NCBI GenBank assembly: GCA_016124855.1
Contig: WGMX01000004.1
Coordinates: forward strand, 62,001 to 126,000
Direction: 5' to 3'
Source: Anaerolineaceae bacterium
GTDB lineage: Bacteria; Chloroflexota; Anaerolineae; Aggregatilineales; Phototrophicaceae
Length of the DNA stretch: 64,000 nt
The notes beneath the pieces are model-generated. The model made no database searches. It saw only the letters and a list, made by a program, of their open reading frames with translations, and was not told the origin of the DNA. How positions within the stretch are numbered: the stretch's first letter is position 1; every line of letters begins with the position of its first letter. Shown here one piece after another: positions 35,102 to 44,407 of this stretch. Made by a program: the position numbers and the translations under genes.

Positions 35102-35686
35102 ATGCCTAACGAACAACAGCGTATCGAGGAGCTTCATGCCCTCGTGCGTTATATTTATCGGGAACGCTTGGCGGAGAAAATCATTACCGCTTTTGATGAA
35201 TCACTCGCGGAGAAACAAGACCCTGCCGAACGTCGTGAGATTATCGAACATTGGTTGGATTTTTATCAGGCACATAAGTATCGCAAACTCATGCGCCGTC
35301 GCCGTGCCACCGATAAAGAACGTATGACCGCCTGTTCAGCCTGTGGCTATCCGATTTCACAGCGCCATCACTTGTGGGACATCGCCACACATGGCGAGAA
35401 CGCGGTCACTGTGCAGTTGTGTCCAAACTGCCATGAACTGCATCACCTGATGTACAACGCTTTGGCGCGGGACTCGCTTTACAGTCAGAAATTGGTGCGG
35501 CATGTATTGGACTCAGGGCGAATTTCACCGGAAGCGATGATGCGGATTTATGGATGGTTACGCGCCATCCTTGCCTATGAGATCGAAAGTGGCTGGTTAG
35601 AGAGCTTCAAATTATCGGACTTGTGGATTGAAGATAAGTTAGGGTGGAACGAATATCTACAACGCTCCCAAACTTCCACGACCTGA
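35102..35686 (+). CDS. HNH-like zinc-ribbon protein
   Basis: A 194-residue protein with a helical N-terminal half containing KYRKLMRRRRATDKERM, then a zinc-binding HNH-like core: CSACGYP (CxxC), SQRHHLW (His pair), LCPNCHELHHL (CxxC with flanking His). The order C2-HH-C2-H fits HNH/McrA-type nuclease folds, with the first His of the HH pair as possible general base. A DNA- or RNA-cutting role is possible but no restriction or mobile partner lies nearby. It sits between the DUF1877-like gene and argD. The ATG at 35102 is preceded by GAGGTGAGG. Confidence 0.65.
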   Translation: MPNEQQRIEELHALVRYIYRERLAEKIITAFDESLAEKQDPAERREIIEHWLDFYQAHKYRKLMRRRRATDKERMTACSACGYPISQRHHLWDIATHGENAVTVQLCPNCHELHHLMYNALARDSLYSQKLVRHVLDSGRISPEAMMRIYGWLRAILAYEIESGWLESFKLSDLWIEDKLGWNEYLQRSQTSTT

Positions 35687-35732
35687 AAACCTTGACCTGT
35701 TCAATTGACTATAAGACTGGAGACAAAAATAA

Positions 35733-36938
35733 ATGTCCGCGACAATAACCCCGACAATGACTGACCAACTCATTCAAGATGAGAATGATCACGTCGTACA
35801 GACTTATAAGCGCCCGCCGTTTGTCATCGTACACGGCGAAGGCTCAACCTTATTCGACAGTGAAGGCAAACCCTATCAAGATTGGGTAGCGGGTATCGCT
35901 GTGAATGCGCTGGGTTACAACGATGCGCGTTTGACACAGGCTATCCAAGCCGCCGCGACAGGTTTAATCCACACCAGCAACTTGTATTACACCGCGCCGC
36001 AAATCGAACTGGCAAATATGTTGGTCGAAAAGTCATTTGCTGACCGCGTGTTTTTCAGCAACACCGGTGCGGAAGCCAACGAAGGTGCGATCAAGTTTGC
36101 CCGTAAAGTTCAGTACGAAAAAGGCACACACGACAAAACTGAAATCGTTTGCTTCACTGGGGCATTTCATGGTCGGACGATGGGCGCGGTTGCCCTGACC
36201 CCCAAAGAGAAGTATCAGAAAGCCTTCATGCCTTTGATGCCCGGTGCGGTTCTGGCGGAGTTCAATAACCTCGAAAGCGCCAAAGCTGCAATCGGCTCAA
36301 AGACCGCTGGCGTGATTATCGAGCCGATTCAGGGCGAGGGTGGCATCAATGTCGCGACACCGGAGTTCCTGAAAGGTTTACGCGAACTCTGTGATCAAAA
36401 TGGTGCGGTGTTGATTTTCGATGAAGTGCAGTGCGGTTTAGGTCGTACCGGTAAGTTGTGGGCGCATGAATGGACAGGTGTCACACCGGACATCATGACA
36501 TTGGCGAAACCGTTGGCGGGTGGCTTGCCCATCGGCGCGATTTTGATGACCAACGCGGTTGCCAACGCGATGCACGCAGGTGAACACGGTACAACTTTTG
36601 GTGGTGGCCCGTTGGTGACCAGCGTTGCCAAGCATGTGGTTCAGCGCATTAGCCAACCGGAATTCTTGGCGCATGTCACCGAAGTGGGTGATTATCTGAT
36701 GGAGCGCTTGTCCGAAATCAACAGCCCGATTATCAAAGAAGTGCGCGGCAAAGGCTTGATTGTCGCGCTTGAATTGACGACGGATGTCAGCAACATCATC
36801 GAGCAGGGCTACGAACAAGGTTTGTTGATGGTCAACGCTGGAACCAACGTGATTCGTTTTGTCCCGCCGCTGATTATTGACAAGGCCAACGTCGATAACT
36901 TGGTGGATAAGCTGACGATGATTTTCTCAGCAACCTAA
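35733..36938 (+). CDS. argD: Acetylornithine aminotransferase
   Basis: A 401-residue class III PLP enzyme that makes N-acetylornithine from the semialdehyde. Motifs: SNTGAEANEGAIKFARK (cofactor phosphate), FHGRTMGAVALT, the PLP Asp in LIFDEVQCGLGRTG, the Schiff-base Lys259 in TLAKPLAGG and TTFGGGPL. The close match to ArgD (GRTG and the short N terminus) separates it from GSA-AM-like enzymes such as the one at 42073. A purine-rich GGAGAC precedes the ATG. It follows the HNH-like gene by 46 bases. Confidence 0.95.
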   Translation: MSATITPTMTDQLIQDENDHVVQTYKRPPFVIVHGEGSTLFDSEGKPYQDWVAGIAVNALGYNDARLTQAIQAAATGLIHTSNLYYTAPQIELANMLVEKSFADRVFFSNTGAEANEGAIKFARKVQYEKGTHDKTEIVCFTGAFHGRTMGAVALTPKEKYQKAFMPLMPGAVLAEFNNLESAKAAIGSKTAGVIIEPIQGEGGINVATPEFLKGLRELCDQNGAVLIFDEVQCGLGRTGKLWAHEWTGVTPDIMTLAKPLAGGLPIGAILMTNAVANAMHAGEHGTTFGGGPLVTSVAKHVVQRISQPEFLAHVTEVGDYLMERLSEINSPIIKEVRGKGLIVALELTTDVSNIIEQGYEQGLLMVNAGTNVIRFVPPLIIDKANVDNLVDKLTMIFSAT

Positions 36939-36954
36939 TTGTAATCTGGTTCCC

Positions 36955-37000
36955 ATTGTTCCCTCCCCTGTTGCTATGGGGGAGGGTTAGGGTGGGGGTC
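36955..37000. repeat. C-rich/G-rich dispersed repeat between argD and argJ
   Basis: CCCTCCCCTGTTGCTATGGG followed by GGAGGGTTAGGGTGGGGGTC can fold into a C/G hairpin. It directly precedes the CTGTGTCTCTGG copy at 37012. Confidence 0.75.
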
Positions 37001-37011
37001 GAATGAATTTC

Positions 37012-37030
37012 CCTGTGTCTCTGGTTTAAT
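37012..37030. repeat. CTGTGTCTCTGG repeat before argJ
   Basis: CCTGTGTCTCTGGTTTAAT ends about 20 bases before the argJ start. Two repeat families abut here. Confidence 0.65.
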
Positions 37031-37049
37031 TATCAAAGGACATTTCTCA

Positions 37050-38282
37050 GTGACCGAAGTTAATGCCTCTATCGATTTTGTACCCGGTTTTCGTGTGGCG
37101 GGTGTCGCCGCCGGCTTGAAGAAAAATGACGCACTGGATATGACGCTGATTGTCAGTGATACACCCTGCGTGGCGGCGGGGGTTTTCACCACTAATTACG
37201 TGAAAGCCGCGCCTGTACTTTTTGACATGGAAGTGCTGCAAGGCAATAAAGATCATATCCGTGCAGTAACGATCAACACCAAATGTGCCAATGCTTGTAC
37301 GGGCGATCAAGGGTTGGTGAATGCCCGCGAGATGGCGCGTCAGACCGCCGAGAAAATCGGCTGTGGACTCGATGAAGTCCTCGTGATGTCCACCGGAGTT
37401 ATCGGTTCACAGCTTCCGATGGAAAAAATCGGCCACGGGATTGATCTGGCGGCAGGTTCGCTTGGTAGTGATTGGGCGGTTGCGGCTGCTGGCATCATGA
37501 CCACCGATACTCGTCCCAAAATGGCGGCTGTGGCGGTGACCGCTTCCAACGGCAAAACTTATCACATTGCAGGCATCGCCAAAGGCGCGGGCATGATCGC
37601 CCCGAATATGGCGACAATGCTCAGCGTGATTGTAACCGATGTCACGCTGCCGATTGATACGGCGAAAGGCTTGCTGCAATCGGCCTCTGAAACCACTTTT
37701 AATCGCGTGGTGGTTGATGGCGATATGAGCACCAATGACACGCTGCTCTTGTTGGCGAACGGTGTCAGCGGTGTGACGTTACAATCACCGGATGATTTCA
37801 CCGCTTTCCATGAAGCATTGGCTGCGGTTTGCCGTAAATTGGCGCAGGACATTGTGCGTGATGGTGAAGGCGTGACCAAGTTCATTACACTCACGGTTCG
37901 TGGTGCAGCCTCGCCGGAAGTTGCTCATCAGATTGCCAACACGATTGCGACTTCGCCGCTGGTCAAAACGGCTTTCTTCGGTAATGATGCCAATTGGGGA
38001 CGTATCGTCGCGGCGGCAGGTCGTGCTGGTGTGCCAATTGATCCGGATTTGGTTCGCTTGTGGATTGCCCCCGGTGAAACCGAAGATTTCAACTTGGGTT
38101 CGCTGCTGTTGTTCACCAACGGGATGCCTTCGGGATATGGTGAAGAACAAGCCACGGCCATTTTCAAAGAGTCGTCGGTGAGTATCTTGTTGGATTTGGG
38201 TATGGGGTTAGGTTCAGCGACCGTTTGGACATGCGACCTCAGCCACGATTATGTGTCGATCAACGGCGATTATCGCTCGTAG
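37050..38282 (+). CDS. argJ: Bifunctional ornithine acetyltransferase / N-acetylglutamate synthase
   Basis: A 410-residue ArgJ, which transfers the acetyl group from acetylornithine back to glutamate and so closes the acetyl cycle. It is made as a precursor that cuts itself before Thr189 in KGAGMIAPNMATML, where that Thr becomes the N-terminal nucleophile of the beta chain. Other landmarks are FTTNYVKAAP, TKCANACTG (oxyanion region), MSTGVIG and the C-terminal DLSHDYVSINGDYRS. The GTG start at 37050 follows AAAGGA by about 9 bases. Whether it can also use acetyl-CoA (bifunctional class) cannot be read with certainty. Confidence 0.95.
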   Translation: MTEVNASIDFVPGFRVAGVAAGLKKNDALDMTLIVSDTPCVAAGVFTTNYVKAAPVLFDMEVLQGNKDHIRAVTINTKCANACTGDQGLVNAREMARQTAEKIGCGLDEVLVMSTGVIGSQLPMEKIGHGIDLAAGSLGSDWAVAAAGIMTTDTRPKMAAVAVTASNGKTYHIAGIAKGAGMIAPNMATMLSVIVTDVTLPIDTAKGLLQSASETTFNRVVVDGDMSTNDTLLLLANGVSGVTLQSPDDFTAFHEALAAVCRKLAQDIVRDGEGVTKFITLTVRGAASPEVAHQIANTIATSPLVKTAFFGNDANWGRIVAAAGRAGVPIDPDLVRLWIAPGETEDFNLGSLLLFTNGMPSGYGEEQATAIFKESSVSILLDLGMGLGSATVWTCDLSHDYVSINGDYRS

Positions 38283-38298
38283 GCAATCAGTGTAGTGA

Positions 38299-38329
38299 AT
38301 CTCGCCTTGAGAAATTTTCGAGGCGAGAT
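38299..38329. other. Hairpin between argJ and the next gene
   Basis: ATCTCGCCT and AGGCGAGAT form a perfect 9-bp stem with a 13-base A/T-rich loop. There is no T-run after it, so it may stabilise or process the transcript more than end it. Confidence 0.5.
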
Positions 38330-38345
38330 AGCGGTTAAGGTGTCA

Positions 38346-38930
38346 ATGAAGAAATTTTTCAAGTGGCTGATATATGGGGTAATCGCAGTTTGTATCTTAG
38401 GTGTCTGTTCTTTCTGCGGATTATTCCTTTGGGTTGGCGGCATCGAGAACCAAGTTTTTCGCCAATCGCTGCCTGTCTATCCAGATGCCCGCGAAGTCTC
38501 AAATGCTTATGGGTATATGGGCGGTGGTTCTGGCCTTCAGGCTTTATACTTTTGGACGGCTAAACCTGTAGAGGATGTGAAGCGTTATTACGAGACTTCT
38601 GTCTCAGACTTTATTCATCCAAGTGAACTGTTTGAAGAGAAAGCACGGATTTATTACTCAGTCTTTAATCCAAAAGGTGGCGAGGTACCTGTCGTTACTC
38701 GAGAGTTTGGAGGAGAAATAATTAATCAAGAGCAAAGTAAAACTTGCTATTATCGATCTCAGTATAACTGTGTTGAAATTACGCTTATTGATTTCGGAAC
38801 GTCTCAAGTCGTTAGTTTACCACCACGACCCGGACCAATGAGGGTAGTAAGGACACAGTTACCATTAGAATCTGAACTACGCGGCGGAACACTGATTGTG
38901 TATGTATATTATGTCGCTGATATCTCGTAA
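38346..38930 (+). CDS. Single-span membrane protein of unknown function
   Basis: A 194-residue protein with a short basic start (MKKFFKWL), one helix (about 8-32, IYGVIAVCILGVCSFCGLFLW) and an exported body. The body starts with QSLPVYPDAREV, a pattern common to small exported proteins of this phylum, and has two Cys (CYYRSQYNC) that may form a disulfide. No family was recognised. The ATG at 38346 follows AAGG; a GTG at 38295 would lie before the hairpin. It is lodged between argJ and carA. Confidence 0.65.
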   Translation: MKKFFKWLIYGVIAVCILGVCSFCGLFLWVGGIENQVFRQSLPVYPDAREVSNAYGYMGGGSGLQALYFWTAKPVEDVKRYYETSVSDFIHPSELFEEKARIYYSVFNPKGGEVPVVTREFGGEIINQEQSKTCYYRSQYNCVEITLIDFGTSQVVSLPPRPGPMRVVRTQLPLESELRGGTLIVYVYYVADIS

Positions 38931-38962
38931 ACAAAATTGCTTATTGGATATGACCTAATCTT

Positions 38963-38983
38963 TTTCTGTATGTCTGTGGTTAG
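38963..38983. repeat. CTGTATGTCTGTGG repeat before carA
   Basis: TTTCTGTATGTCTGTGGTTA lies 23 bases before the carA ATG at 39006. Confidence 0.65.
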
Positions 38984-39005
38984 ACAAGTATTTGGGATGG
39001 TGACT

Positions 39006-40133
39006 ATGATCGGATGTTTGGCGCTCGAAGACGGGCGGATTTTTAAAGGAACAGGCTTCGGTGCCGAGGGGATTCAAACGGGCGAGTTGGTTTTCAATAC
39101 CTCAATGACGGGGTATCAGGAAATCCTCACTGACCCGTCGTACCACAAGCAGATTGTCACCATGACGGTTTCGCATGTGGGCAACACGGGGATTAACCTG
39201 CTTGATCCCGAATCGGAGCGTATTTGGGTATCGGGTTTTGTGGTGCGTTCCCTCAGTCCGGTGGTTAGCAATTGGCGTGAGCAGGGCGACCTCGATACCT
39301 ATCTGAAGTCGCAGGGCATCATCGGTCTTTCGGATGTGGCGACCCGTGCGCTCGTCCGTCATATTCGCAGCGTCGGTGTCATGCGTGCCGCCATTGCACA
39401 TGGCGAAGCCGCTAATGATCCACAGAAGTTGGTTGAATTCGCCCGCCAATCACCGGATATGTCAGGTTGGAATTTGGTGGATTCTGTGACCTGCGCCGAA
39501 CCTTATAACTGGAACGAACGCAGCGATCCGCAGTGGTATCGTGACCATCATTATGATCCCACTGGTCCGCTGATCGTCGCCTATGATTACGGCATCAAGC
39601 GCAATATCTTGCGGATGATGACTGACCGAGGTTTGCGCGTGACCGTTGTGCCGTCACATACCACCGCTGCTGAGGTCTTGGCGATGAATCCGGCTGGCGT
39701 ATTTCTCAGCAACGGCCCCGGTGATCCGGCTGCGGTTGATTATGCCATCCAGAATGTCAAAGACTTGCTCGGTAAGCTGCCGGTTTTTGGCATCTGCCTT
39801 GGACATCAGATTATCGCTCTGGCGCTCGGTGGCAAAACCGAGAAGATGCGTTTTGGTCATCGCGGCGGGAATCAGCCGGTCAAGAACTTACTGACAGGCG
39901 TGGTTGAGATCAGCAGCCATAATCATGGTTTCGCGGTTGTCGGTGATAGCGACCTCGCTGGCGCGGAAATCACGCACATCAACCTGAATGACAACACGGT
40001 TGAAGGGCTGCGCCACGTCGGTTTGGGTGTGTTCAGCGTCCAATATCATCCCGAAGCAGCTCCCGGGCCGCATGACTCGCTCTATCTGTTTGATGAGTTC
40101 GTTGGTCGGGTGAAATCGTCGGTATCGGTCTAA
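39006..40133 (+). CDS. carA: Carbamoyl-phosphate synthase small subunit
   Basis: A 375-residue glutamine amidotransferase subunit that hydrolyses glutamine and passes ammonia to CarB. The N-terminal domain has [20 protein letters not shown]. The class I amidotransferase domain has the nucleophile Cys264 in [23 protein letters not shown] and the His-Glu pair in [11 protein letters not shown]. The ATG at 39006 gives the normal family start ([10 protein letters not shown]); ATG 38997 and a start at 38937 inside the repeat are less likely. carB lies 5.3 kb downstream instead of next door. Confidence 0.96.
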   Translation: MIGCLALEDGRIFKGTGFGAEGIQTGELVFNTSMTGYQEILTDPSYHKQIVTMTVSHVGNTGINLLDPESERIWVSGFVVRSLSPVVSNWREQGDLDTYLKSQGIIGLSDVATRALVRHIRSVGVMRAAIAHGEAANDPQKLVEFARQSPDMSGWNLVDSVTCAEPYNWNERSDPQWYRDHHYDPTGPLIVAYDYGIKRNILRMMTDRGLRVTVVPSHTTAAEVLAMNPAGVFLSNGPGDPAAVDYAIQNVKDLLGKLPVFGICLGHQIIALALGGKTEKMRFGHRGGNQPVKNLLTGVVEISSHNHGFAVVGDSDLAGAEITHINLNDNTVEGLRHVGLGVFSVQYHPEAAPGPHDSLYLFDEFVGRVKSSVSV

Positions 40134-40196
40134 ACAATTTATTCGAACTGAGGACTGAAGGTAACTGTATAGCGGCACTTTGGAAAGGGTAGGCTA

Positions 40197-42041
40197 ATGG
40201 ATTTGCTCACCGGCATTGTCATAATCCTAACTTGCGGAATATTAGCACAGTGGGTGGCATGGCGTTTACGATTGCCATCCATTTTGTTTCTATTGATGCT
40301 CGGATTTTTGATGGGGCCGGTTACAGGATTTTTGGACGTCAATGCGCTGTTTGGCGATGGTCTATTGTCGGTAATCAGCTTGGCGGTCGCGGTCATTCTG
40401 TTCGAGGGCGGTCTGAACTTGCGCATCAAAGATATGGCAGGTACAGGGGCAATTATTGTACGCTTGCTGACCATTGGCGCATTTTTGACATGGATCATGA
40501 CGGCAGTTGCGGCCTTACTCTTTCTCCGTGTTGATGTTCGTTTCGCGCTGCTCATCGGCGCGATTCTGGTAGTTACCGGCCCAACCGTTGTAATCCCTAT
40601 TATTAATCAGGTACGACCTTCCGCGCGTGTGGGAGCTATTTTGCGCTGGGAAGGGATTGTTATCGACCCTGTTGGTGCAGTGCTGACCGTTCTTGTATTT
40701 GAAGCCATCAGTATCACCGATACCTCAGCCGGCGCGCCGATTATCATCATCGGGTTCATCAAAACCATTTTGATCGGCTGTATTCTGGGCTACATTGTGG
40801 CACGTCTGCTAATTCTCCTTTCGGCCAGAGATGCGCTGCCACACTATCTGGAAAGTCCCATCACGCTCATACTTGTTCTCGTATCATTCGTCATTTCCAA
40901 CCTCATGCAGCACGAATCGGGTTTGCTTACCGTCACCGTTGCGGGCATAGTCTTGGCAAATCAGGACTTAAAACTGTTTGGGCGTTGGCCCTTGGTCCCC
41001 GGTCACCATGCCGAGTTGCTCCGGATCATCGAGTTTAAAGAAAATTTACAGGTGTTGCTGGTTTCTACCTTATTTATCGTCTTAGCCGGACGTCTGCAAA
41101 TCGAGTCCTTGATGCAGTTGGATTGGGGAGCGGTACTGTTCATTGTTGCCCTGATATTTGTAATCCGTCCATTGGCCGTCTGGGTTTGTACATTGGGGTC
41201 ACCGCTGCCGTGGCAGGAAAAACTTTTTCTCGGTTGGATGGCACCCCGTGGTATCGTGGCCGCTGCGGTGGCCTCGGTCTTCGCCCTGGAATTGATTGCT
41301 CATGACGTCGAACACGCACGTCTTCTAGTGCCAATCGTTTTCGCGGTGATTATCGTCACCGTGATTGTCTACGGCTTTACTTCACGTCCGTTAGCCAACC
41401 GGTTGGGACTGGTTCAAAAGCAGGCGATGGGTTTGCTGATCGTCGGTGCGCATCAATGGGCGCGGCAGATCGCGCTCACAGTTCAGCAGTTGGGATATCG
41501 CGTCCTCTTGGTGGATACCAATTATAACAATATTCAGGCCGCACGCTTGCAAGGCCTAAACGTTTTCTACGGAAGCGTCATGGCGGACAGCTTCACCGAC
41601 GAGATTGATTTGAGCGGAATCGGGCGTTTGCTGGCCTTGACATCCAATGATGAAGTGAATGCTTTGGCCTGTGTCAAGTACAGCCGGATTTTTGGCGCGG
41701 ATAATGTGTATCAATTAGTGCCTCTCCTTGGCATCGAAAACCGCAATCAAAGGGTGAATGATGCTTTAAGCGGACACTTCTTGTTTGATAACACCTATAC
41801 CTATGATGTCCTACAGCAGTTATTTGCCTCCGGTTCGGCAATCAAAGCGACACCGTTGACTGCCGAATTCGGGCCTGAAAAATATCAGCAGCAGTATGAA
41901 GGGTTTTGGTCACCACTGTTTCAAATTGATCAATCAAAATCCTTGGTCATCATTCCGGCTGGCACAGAAGTCAAGCTGAAGCCTTCCACCACCATCATCA
42001 GTTTGATCGAACCGGAAAAGGTTGACGCATCAGTAGCGTGA
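40197..42041 (+). CDS. CPA-type cation/proton antiporter with C-terminal RCK/TrkA-N domain
   Basis: A 614-residue protein. Residues about 1-395 form 12-13 helices of the NhaP/CPA family, with LFEGGLNLR, VTGPTVVIPIINQVRP and EGIVIDPVGAVL, including the acidic IDP motif required for ion exchange. Residues about 400-520 form a Rossmann RCK_N domain (GLLIVGAHQWARQIAL, VLLVDTNYNNIQAARLQGL, ALTSNDEVNALACVKY) that should bind a nucleotide and gate transport. A short C-terminal RCK_C-like tail follows. It exchanges Na+ or K+ for H+. GGAAAGGG precedes the ATG. No clear link to arginine synthesis. Confidence 0.9.
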   Translation: MDLLTGIVIILTCGILAQWVAWRLRLPSILFLLMLGFLMGPVTGFLDVNALFGDGLLSVISLAVAVILFEGGLNLRIKDMAGTGAIIVRLLTIGAFLTWIMTAVAALLFLRVDVRFALLIGAILVVTGPTVVIPIINQVRPSARVGAILRWEGIVIDPVGAVLTVLVFEAISITDTSAGAPIIIIGFIKTILIGCILGYIVARLLILLSARDALPHYLESPITLILVLVSFVISNLMQHESGLLTVTVAGIVLANQDLKLFGRWPLVPGHHAELLRIIEFKENLQVLLVSTLFIVLAGRLQIESLMQLDWGAVLFIVALIFVIRPLAVWVCTLGSPLPWQEKLFLGWMAPRGIVAAAVASVFALELIAHDVEHARLLVPIVFAVIIVTVIVYGFTSRPLANRLGLVQKQAMGLLIVGAHQWARQIALTVQQLGYRVLLVDTNYNNIQAARLQGLNVFYGSVMADSFTDEIDLSGIGRLLALTSNDEVNALACVKYSRIFGADNVYQLVPLLGIENRNQRVNDALSGHFLFDNTYTYDVLQQLFASGSAIKATPLTAEFGPEKYQQQYEGFWSPLFQIDQSKSLVIIPAGTEVKLKPSTTIISLIEPEKVDASVA

Positions 42042-42072
42042 AACATAATCGTAAGTTTAGAGAGGTAAGATC

Positions 42073-43431
42073 ATTGTCACTGTAATTGACCGCAGCCGTT
42101 TGCAAGCCTGCTTGAATAGTGAGCAAGACCGTTTTGTCGCCCGGCATCCGCGTTCGCAGCAGTTATATCAAGAAGCGCAAAAGCATTGGCTTTCTGGCGT
42201 TCCTATGCATTGGATGGTCAAGTGGGCAGGGACATTTCCCGTATTTGTCCATCAAGCGTCCGGCGCGCATTTCACCGATGTTGATGGCAACACCTATCTT
42301 GATTTATGTCTTGGTGATACTGGCGCCATGACCGGACATGCGCCCCAAGCCACTGTTGAAGCGATTGCTCGACAAGTTGCGCAGGGCATTACATACATGC
42401 TCCCGACCGAAGATGCGTTGTGGATAGGTCAAGAGCTTCAGCGGCGTTTTAGCCTTCCTTACTGGCAGTTGGCGCTAACCGCGACAGATGCCAATCGTTT
42501 TGCCATTCGTCTGGCGCGTCAAATTACTGGACGTAAAACCATTCTCGTTTTTAACTGGTGCTATCATGGCACAGTAGACGAAACCTTTGTCACTTTAGAT
42601 AATGGCAAAGCCGTTCCCCGACGCGGCAATATTGGCCCTGCGGTTGATCCATCCATCACCACCAAAGTGGTCGAGTTTAATGATCTTGCAGCCTTAGAAG
42701 CTGCACTTGCGGATGAGGATGTAGCCTGCGTCCTTGCTGAACCGGTCATGACCAACATCGGCATTGTTCATCCACAGGCAGGTTTTCATGAAGCCTTGCG
42801 CGAAATAACCCGCCGCACCGGAACGCTGCTCATCGTTGACGAGACTCATACGATTTGTACCAGCCCCGGTGGTTATACCGCTGCCTATGGCCTTGAGCCT
42901 GATATTCTGACTCTCGGCAAACCGATTGCGGGTGGCGTTCCGGCTGCGGTTTACGGCTTTAGCGCCGAGGTTGCTGAACGAATTCGCGCGAATTTGAGTG
43001 TCGATCACGCTGATACCGGTGGCATTGGTGGCACACTGGCGGGAAATGCTTTATCCGTCGCCGCTATGAAAGCCACGCTTGAGCATGTTTTGACCCAAGA
43101 AGCCTACAATCACACCATTCCGCTGGCGGAGCGTTGGACAGCCGGTGTTCAGTCTGTGATTGAGGAATATCAACTGCCGTGGCATGTGACTCAATTAGGC
43201 TGCCGAGCCGAATATTGGTTCTGTGAAAATGCCCCTCGCAATGGGGGCGAGGCAGTCGCTTCGATGGATGATGATCTTGACCGTTACATGCATCTGGCAG
43301 CATTGAATCGCGGGATTTTGCTCACACCTTTTCACAACATGGCACTCATCGCACCCCAAACCACAGATGCCGATATTGACCGTCATACTGAGGTTTTCCG
43401 TGAAAGTGTTGCTCAACTCCTGACAGGTTAA
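42073..43431 (+). CDS. Class III aminotransferase, glutamate-1-semialdehyde-aminomutase-like
   Basis: About 452 residues. PLP-fold motifs: TYLDLCLGDTGAMTGHAP, the substrate-side FNWCYHGTVDET, the PLP Asp in LLIVDETHTICTSPGG and Lys283 in TLGKPIAGGVPA. These resemble GSA aminomutases more than ArgD, but the usual GSA stretch SGTEA is ALTATDANRFAIRLAR, so it probably acts on another amine or amino acid. The start is unusual: in frame and 6 bases after AGAGAGGT is ATT (42073), giving VTVIDRSRLQA. The first conventional in-frame start is TTG 42100, which has no ribosome site. Lies between the antiporter and the STAS-like genes. Confidence 0.82.
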   Translation: MVTVIDRSRLQACLNSEQDRFVARHPRSQQLYQEAQKHWLSGVPMHWMVKWAGTFPVFVHQASGAHFTDVDGNTYLDLCLGDTGAMTGHAPQATVEAIARQVAQGITYMLPTEDALWIGQELQRRFSLPYWQLALTATDANRFAIRLARQITGRKTILVFNWCYHGTVDETFVTLDNGKAVPRRGNIGPAVDPSITTKVVEFNDLAALEAALADEDVACVLAEPVMTNIGIVHPQAGFHEALREITRRTGTLLIVDETHTICTSPGGYTAAYGLEPDILTLGKPIAGGVPAAVYGFSAEVAERIRANLSVDHADTGGIGGTLAGNALSVAAMKATLEHVLTQEAYNHTIPLAERWTAGVQSVIEEYQLPWHVTQLGCRAEYWFCENAPRNGGEAVASMDDDLDRYMHLAALNRGILLTPFHNMALIAPQTTDADIDRHTEVFRESVAQLLTG

Positions 43432-43562
43432 GCCGGAAATCTTTGATAATTAACTATTGGTAAAATCAGAAACGCAAAGATGTCGTATAGAATAATTGTA
43501 ATAATAATGAGATGTTGTAATACAAAATGTGACATCTCCTACTTTCTGACAAGGAGTTTCTG

Positions 43563-43976
43563 ATGCCCGTTACAGTTGAACGCATACCCAATAAACCAAT
43601 TATCATTTTGCATTACGAGGGGTTTCTTGATCTTGAAACCGTCAAATCAGCTTTTGTACAAAGTGCCAAGCTTGCTGCTGACATTCAAGGCATAATTTAT
43701 CGTGTTGCGGATGTCCGTAATGCTGACAGCAACTTCGTTGAGATTGTGAACATTATCAAAGCTAGCCGCGCGAATGTACAGGGGAATGCGACTGACACCA
43801 AATTTCAGGTCATTTTTGTAGGCCAAAATCAACTCATTCATTTGTATGCCGATGCGCTCAAACAGCTTGGCGCTGCGCCCATTCCCATCTTTCATACTAT
43901 GGAAGATGCTATGCAGTTCATTGAACTTGAACAGCAAAAGAACAGTGACGCGACAATCATTCAACCGGCTGATTAA
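43563..43976 (+). CDS. STAS-like small protein, paralogue 1
   Basis: A 137-residue cytosolic protein. A strand-helix pattern (PNKPIIILHYEGFLDLETVKSAF, IIYRVADVRNAD, VIFVGQNQLIHLYADALKQLG, IPIFHTMEDAMQFIELE) recalls the SpoIIAA/STAS-like alpha/beta fold, though no phosphorylatable Ser is obvious. It has a Pro/Ala/Asp tail absent from the other two copies. AAGGAG precedes the ATG. It is first of three tandem paralogues separated by 24 and 14 bases, all plus strand, probably one transcript. Function unknown. Confidence 0.7.
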   Translation: MPVTVERIPNKPIIILHYEGFLDLETVKSAFVQSAKLAADIQGIIYRVADVRNADSNFVEIVNIIKASRANVQGNATDTKFQVIFVGQNQLIHLYADALKQLGAAPIPIFHTMEDAMQFIELEQQKNSDATIIQPAD

Positions 43977-44000
43977 TCTCAGTATTTAAGGAATGTTGTT

Positions 44001-44393
44001 ATGCCCGTTAATGTGGAAAAACTGCCTAATTTGCCGGTTATCGTCCTGACCTACGAAGGACATATGGATGTTGAAACCGTCAAATCAGCCTTTACTCAAA
44101 GTGTGGTCATCGCAGTGACAATTGATGGCATCGTCTACCGCATATCGGATGTTCGTAAAGGTGAGGGCAGTTTTGCCGATGTGGTCAACATCATCAAGTC
44201 TATTCGTGAAAGTGCGCTTGGCTCATCGGCTGATCCCAAAATCAAAGGTGTATTTGTCGGTGGACATCAGCTTGCCCGCATGTATGCCGATTTTCTTAAG
44301 CAAGAACAGTTTGGCAGCACAGCCATTCCCTTCTTCCAAACACTCGAAGAAGCCCTTGAATATATTGAATTGGATCGAAAACAGCAGGGTTAA
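44001..44393 (+). CDS. STAS-like small protein, paralogue 2
   Basis: A 130-residue protein clearly related to its neighbours: MPVNVEKLPNLPVIVLTYEG, HMDVETVKSAFTQS, YRISDVRKGEG, VFVGGHQLARMYADFLKQ and IPFFQTLEEALEYIELD all have counterparts. It differs by a two-residue insertion near FLKQEQFGS. Conserved surface features are the D-V-R turn after the third strand and the YAD before the last helix. No catalytic motif is visible. It starts 24 bases after paralogue 1, with AAGGAATG before the ATG. Confidence 0.7.
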   Translation: MPVNVEKLPNLPVIVLTYEGHMDVETVKSAFTQSVVIAVTIDGIVYRISDVRKGEGSFADVVNIIKSIRESALGSSADPKIKGVFVGGHQLARMYADFLKQEQFGSTAIPFFQTLEEALEYIELDRKQQG

Positions 44394-44407
44394 CGTGAAG
44401 GATTTCT

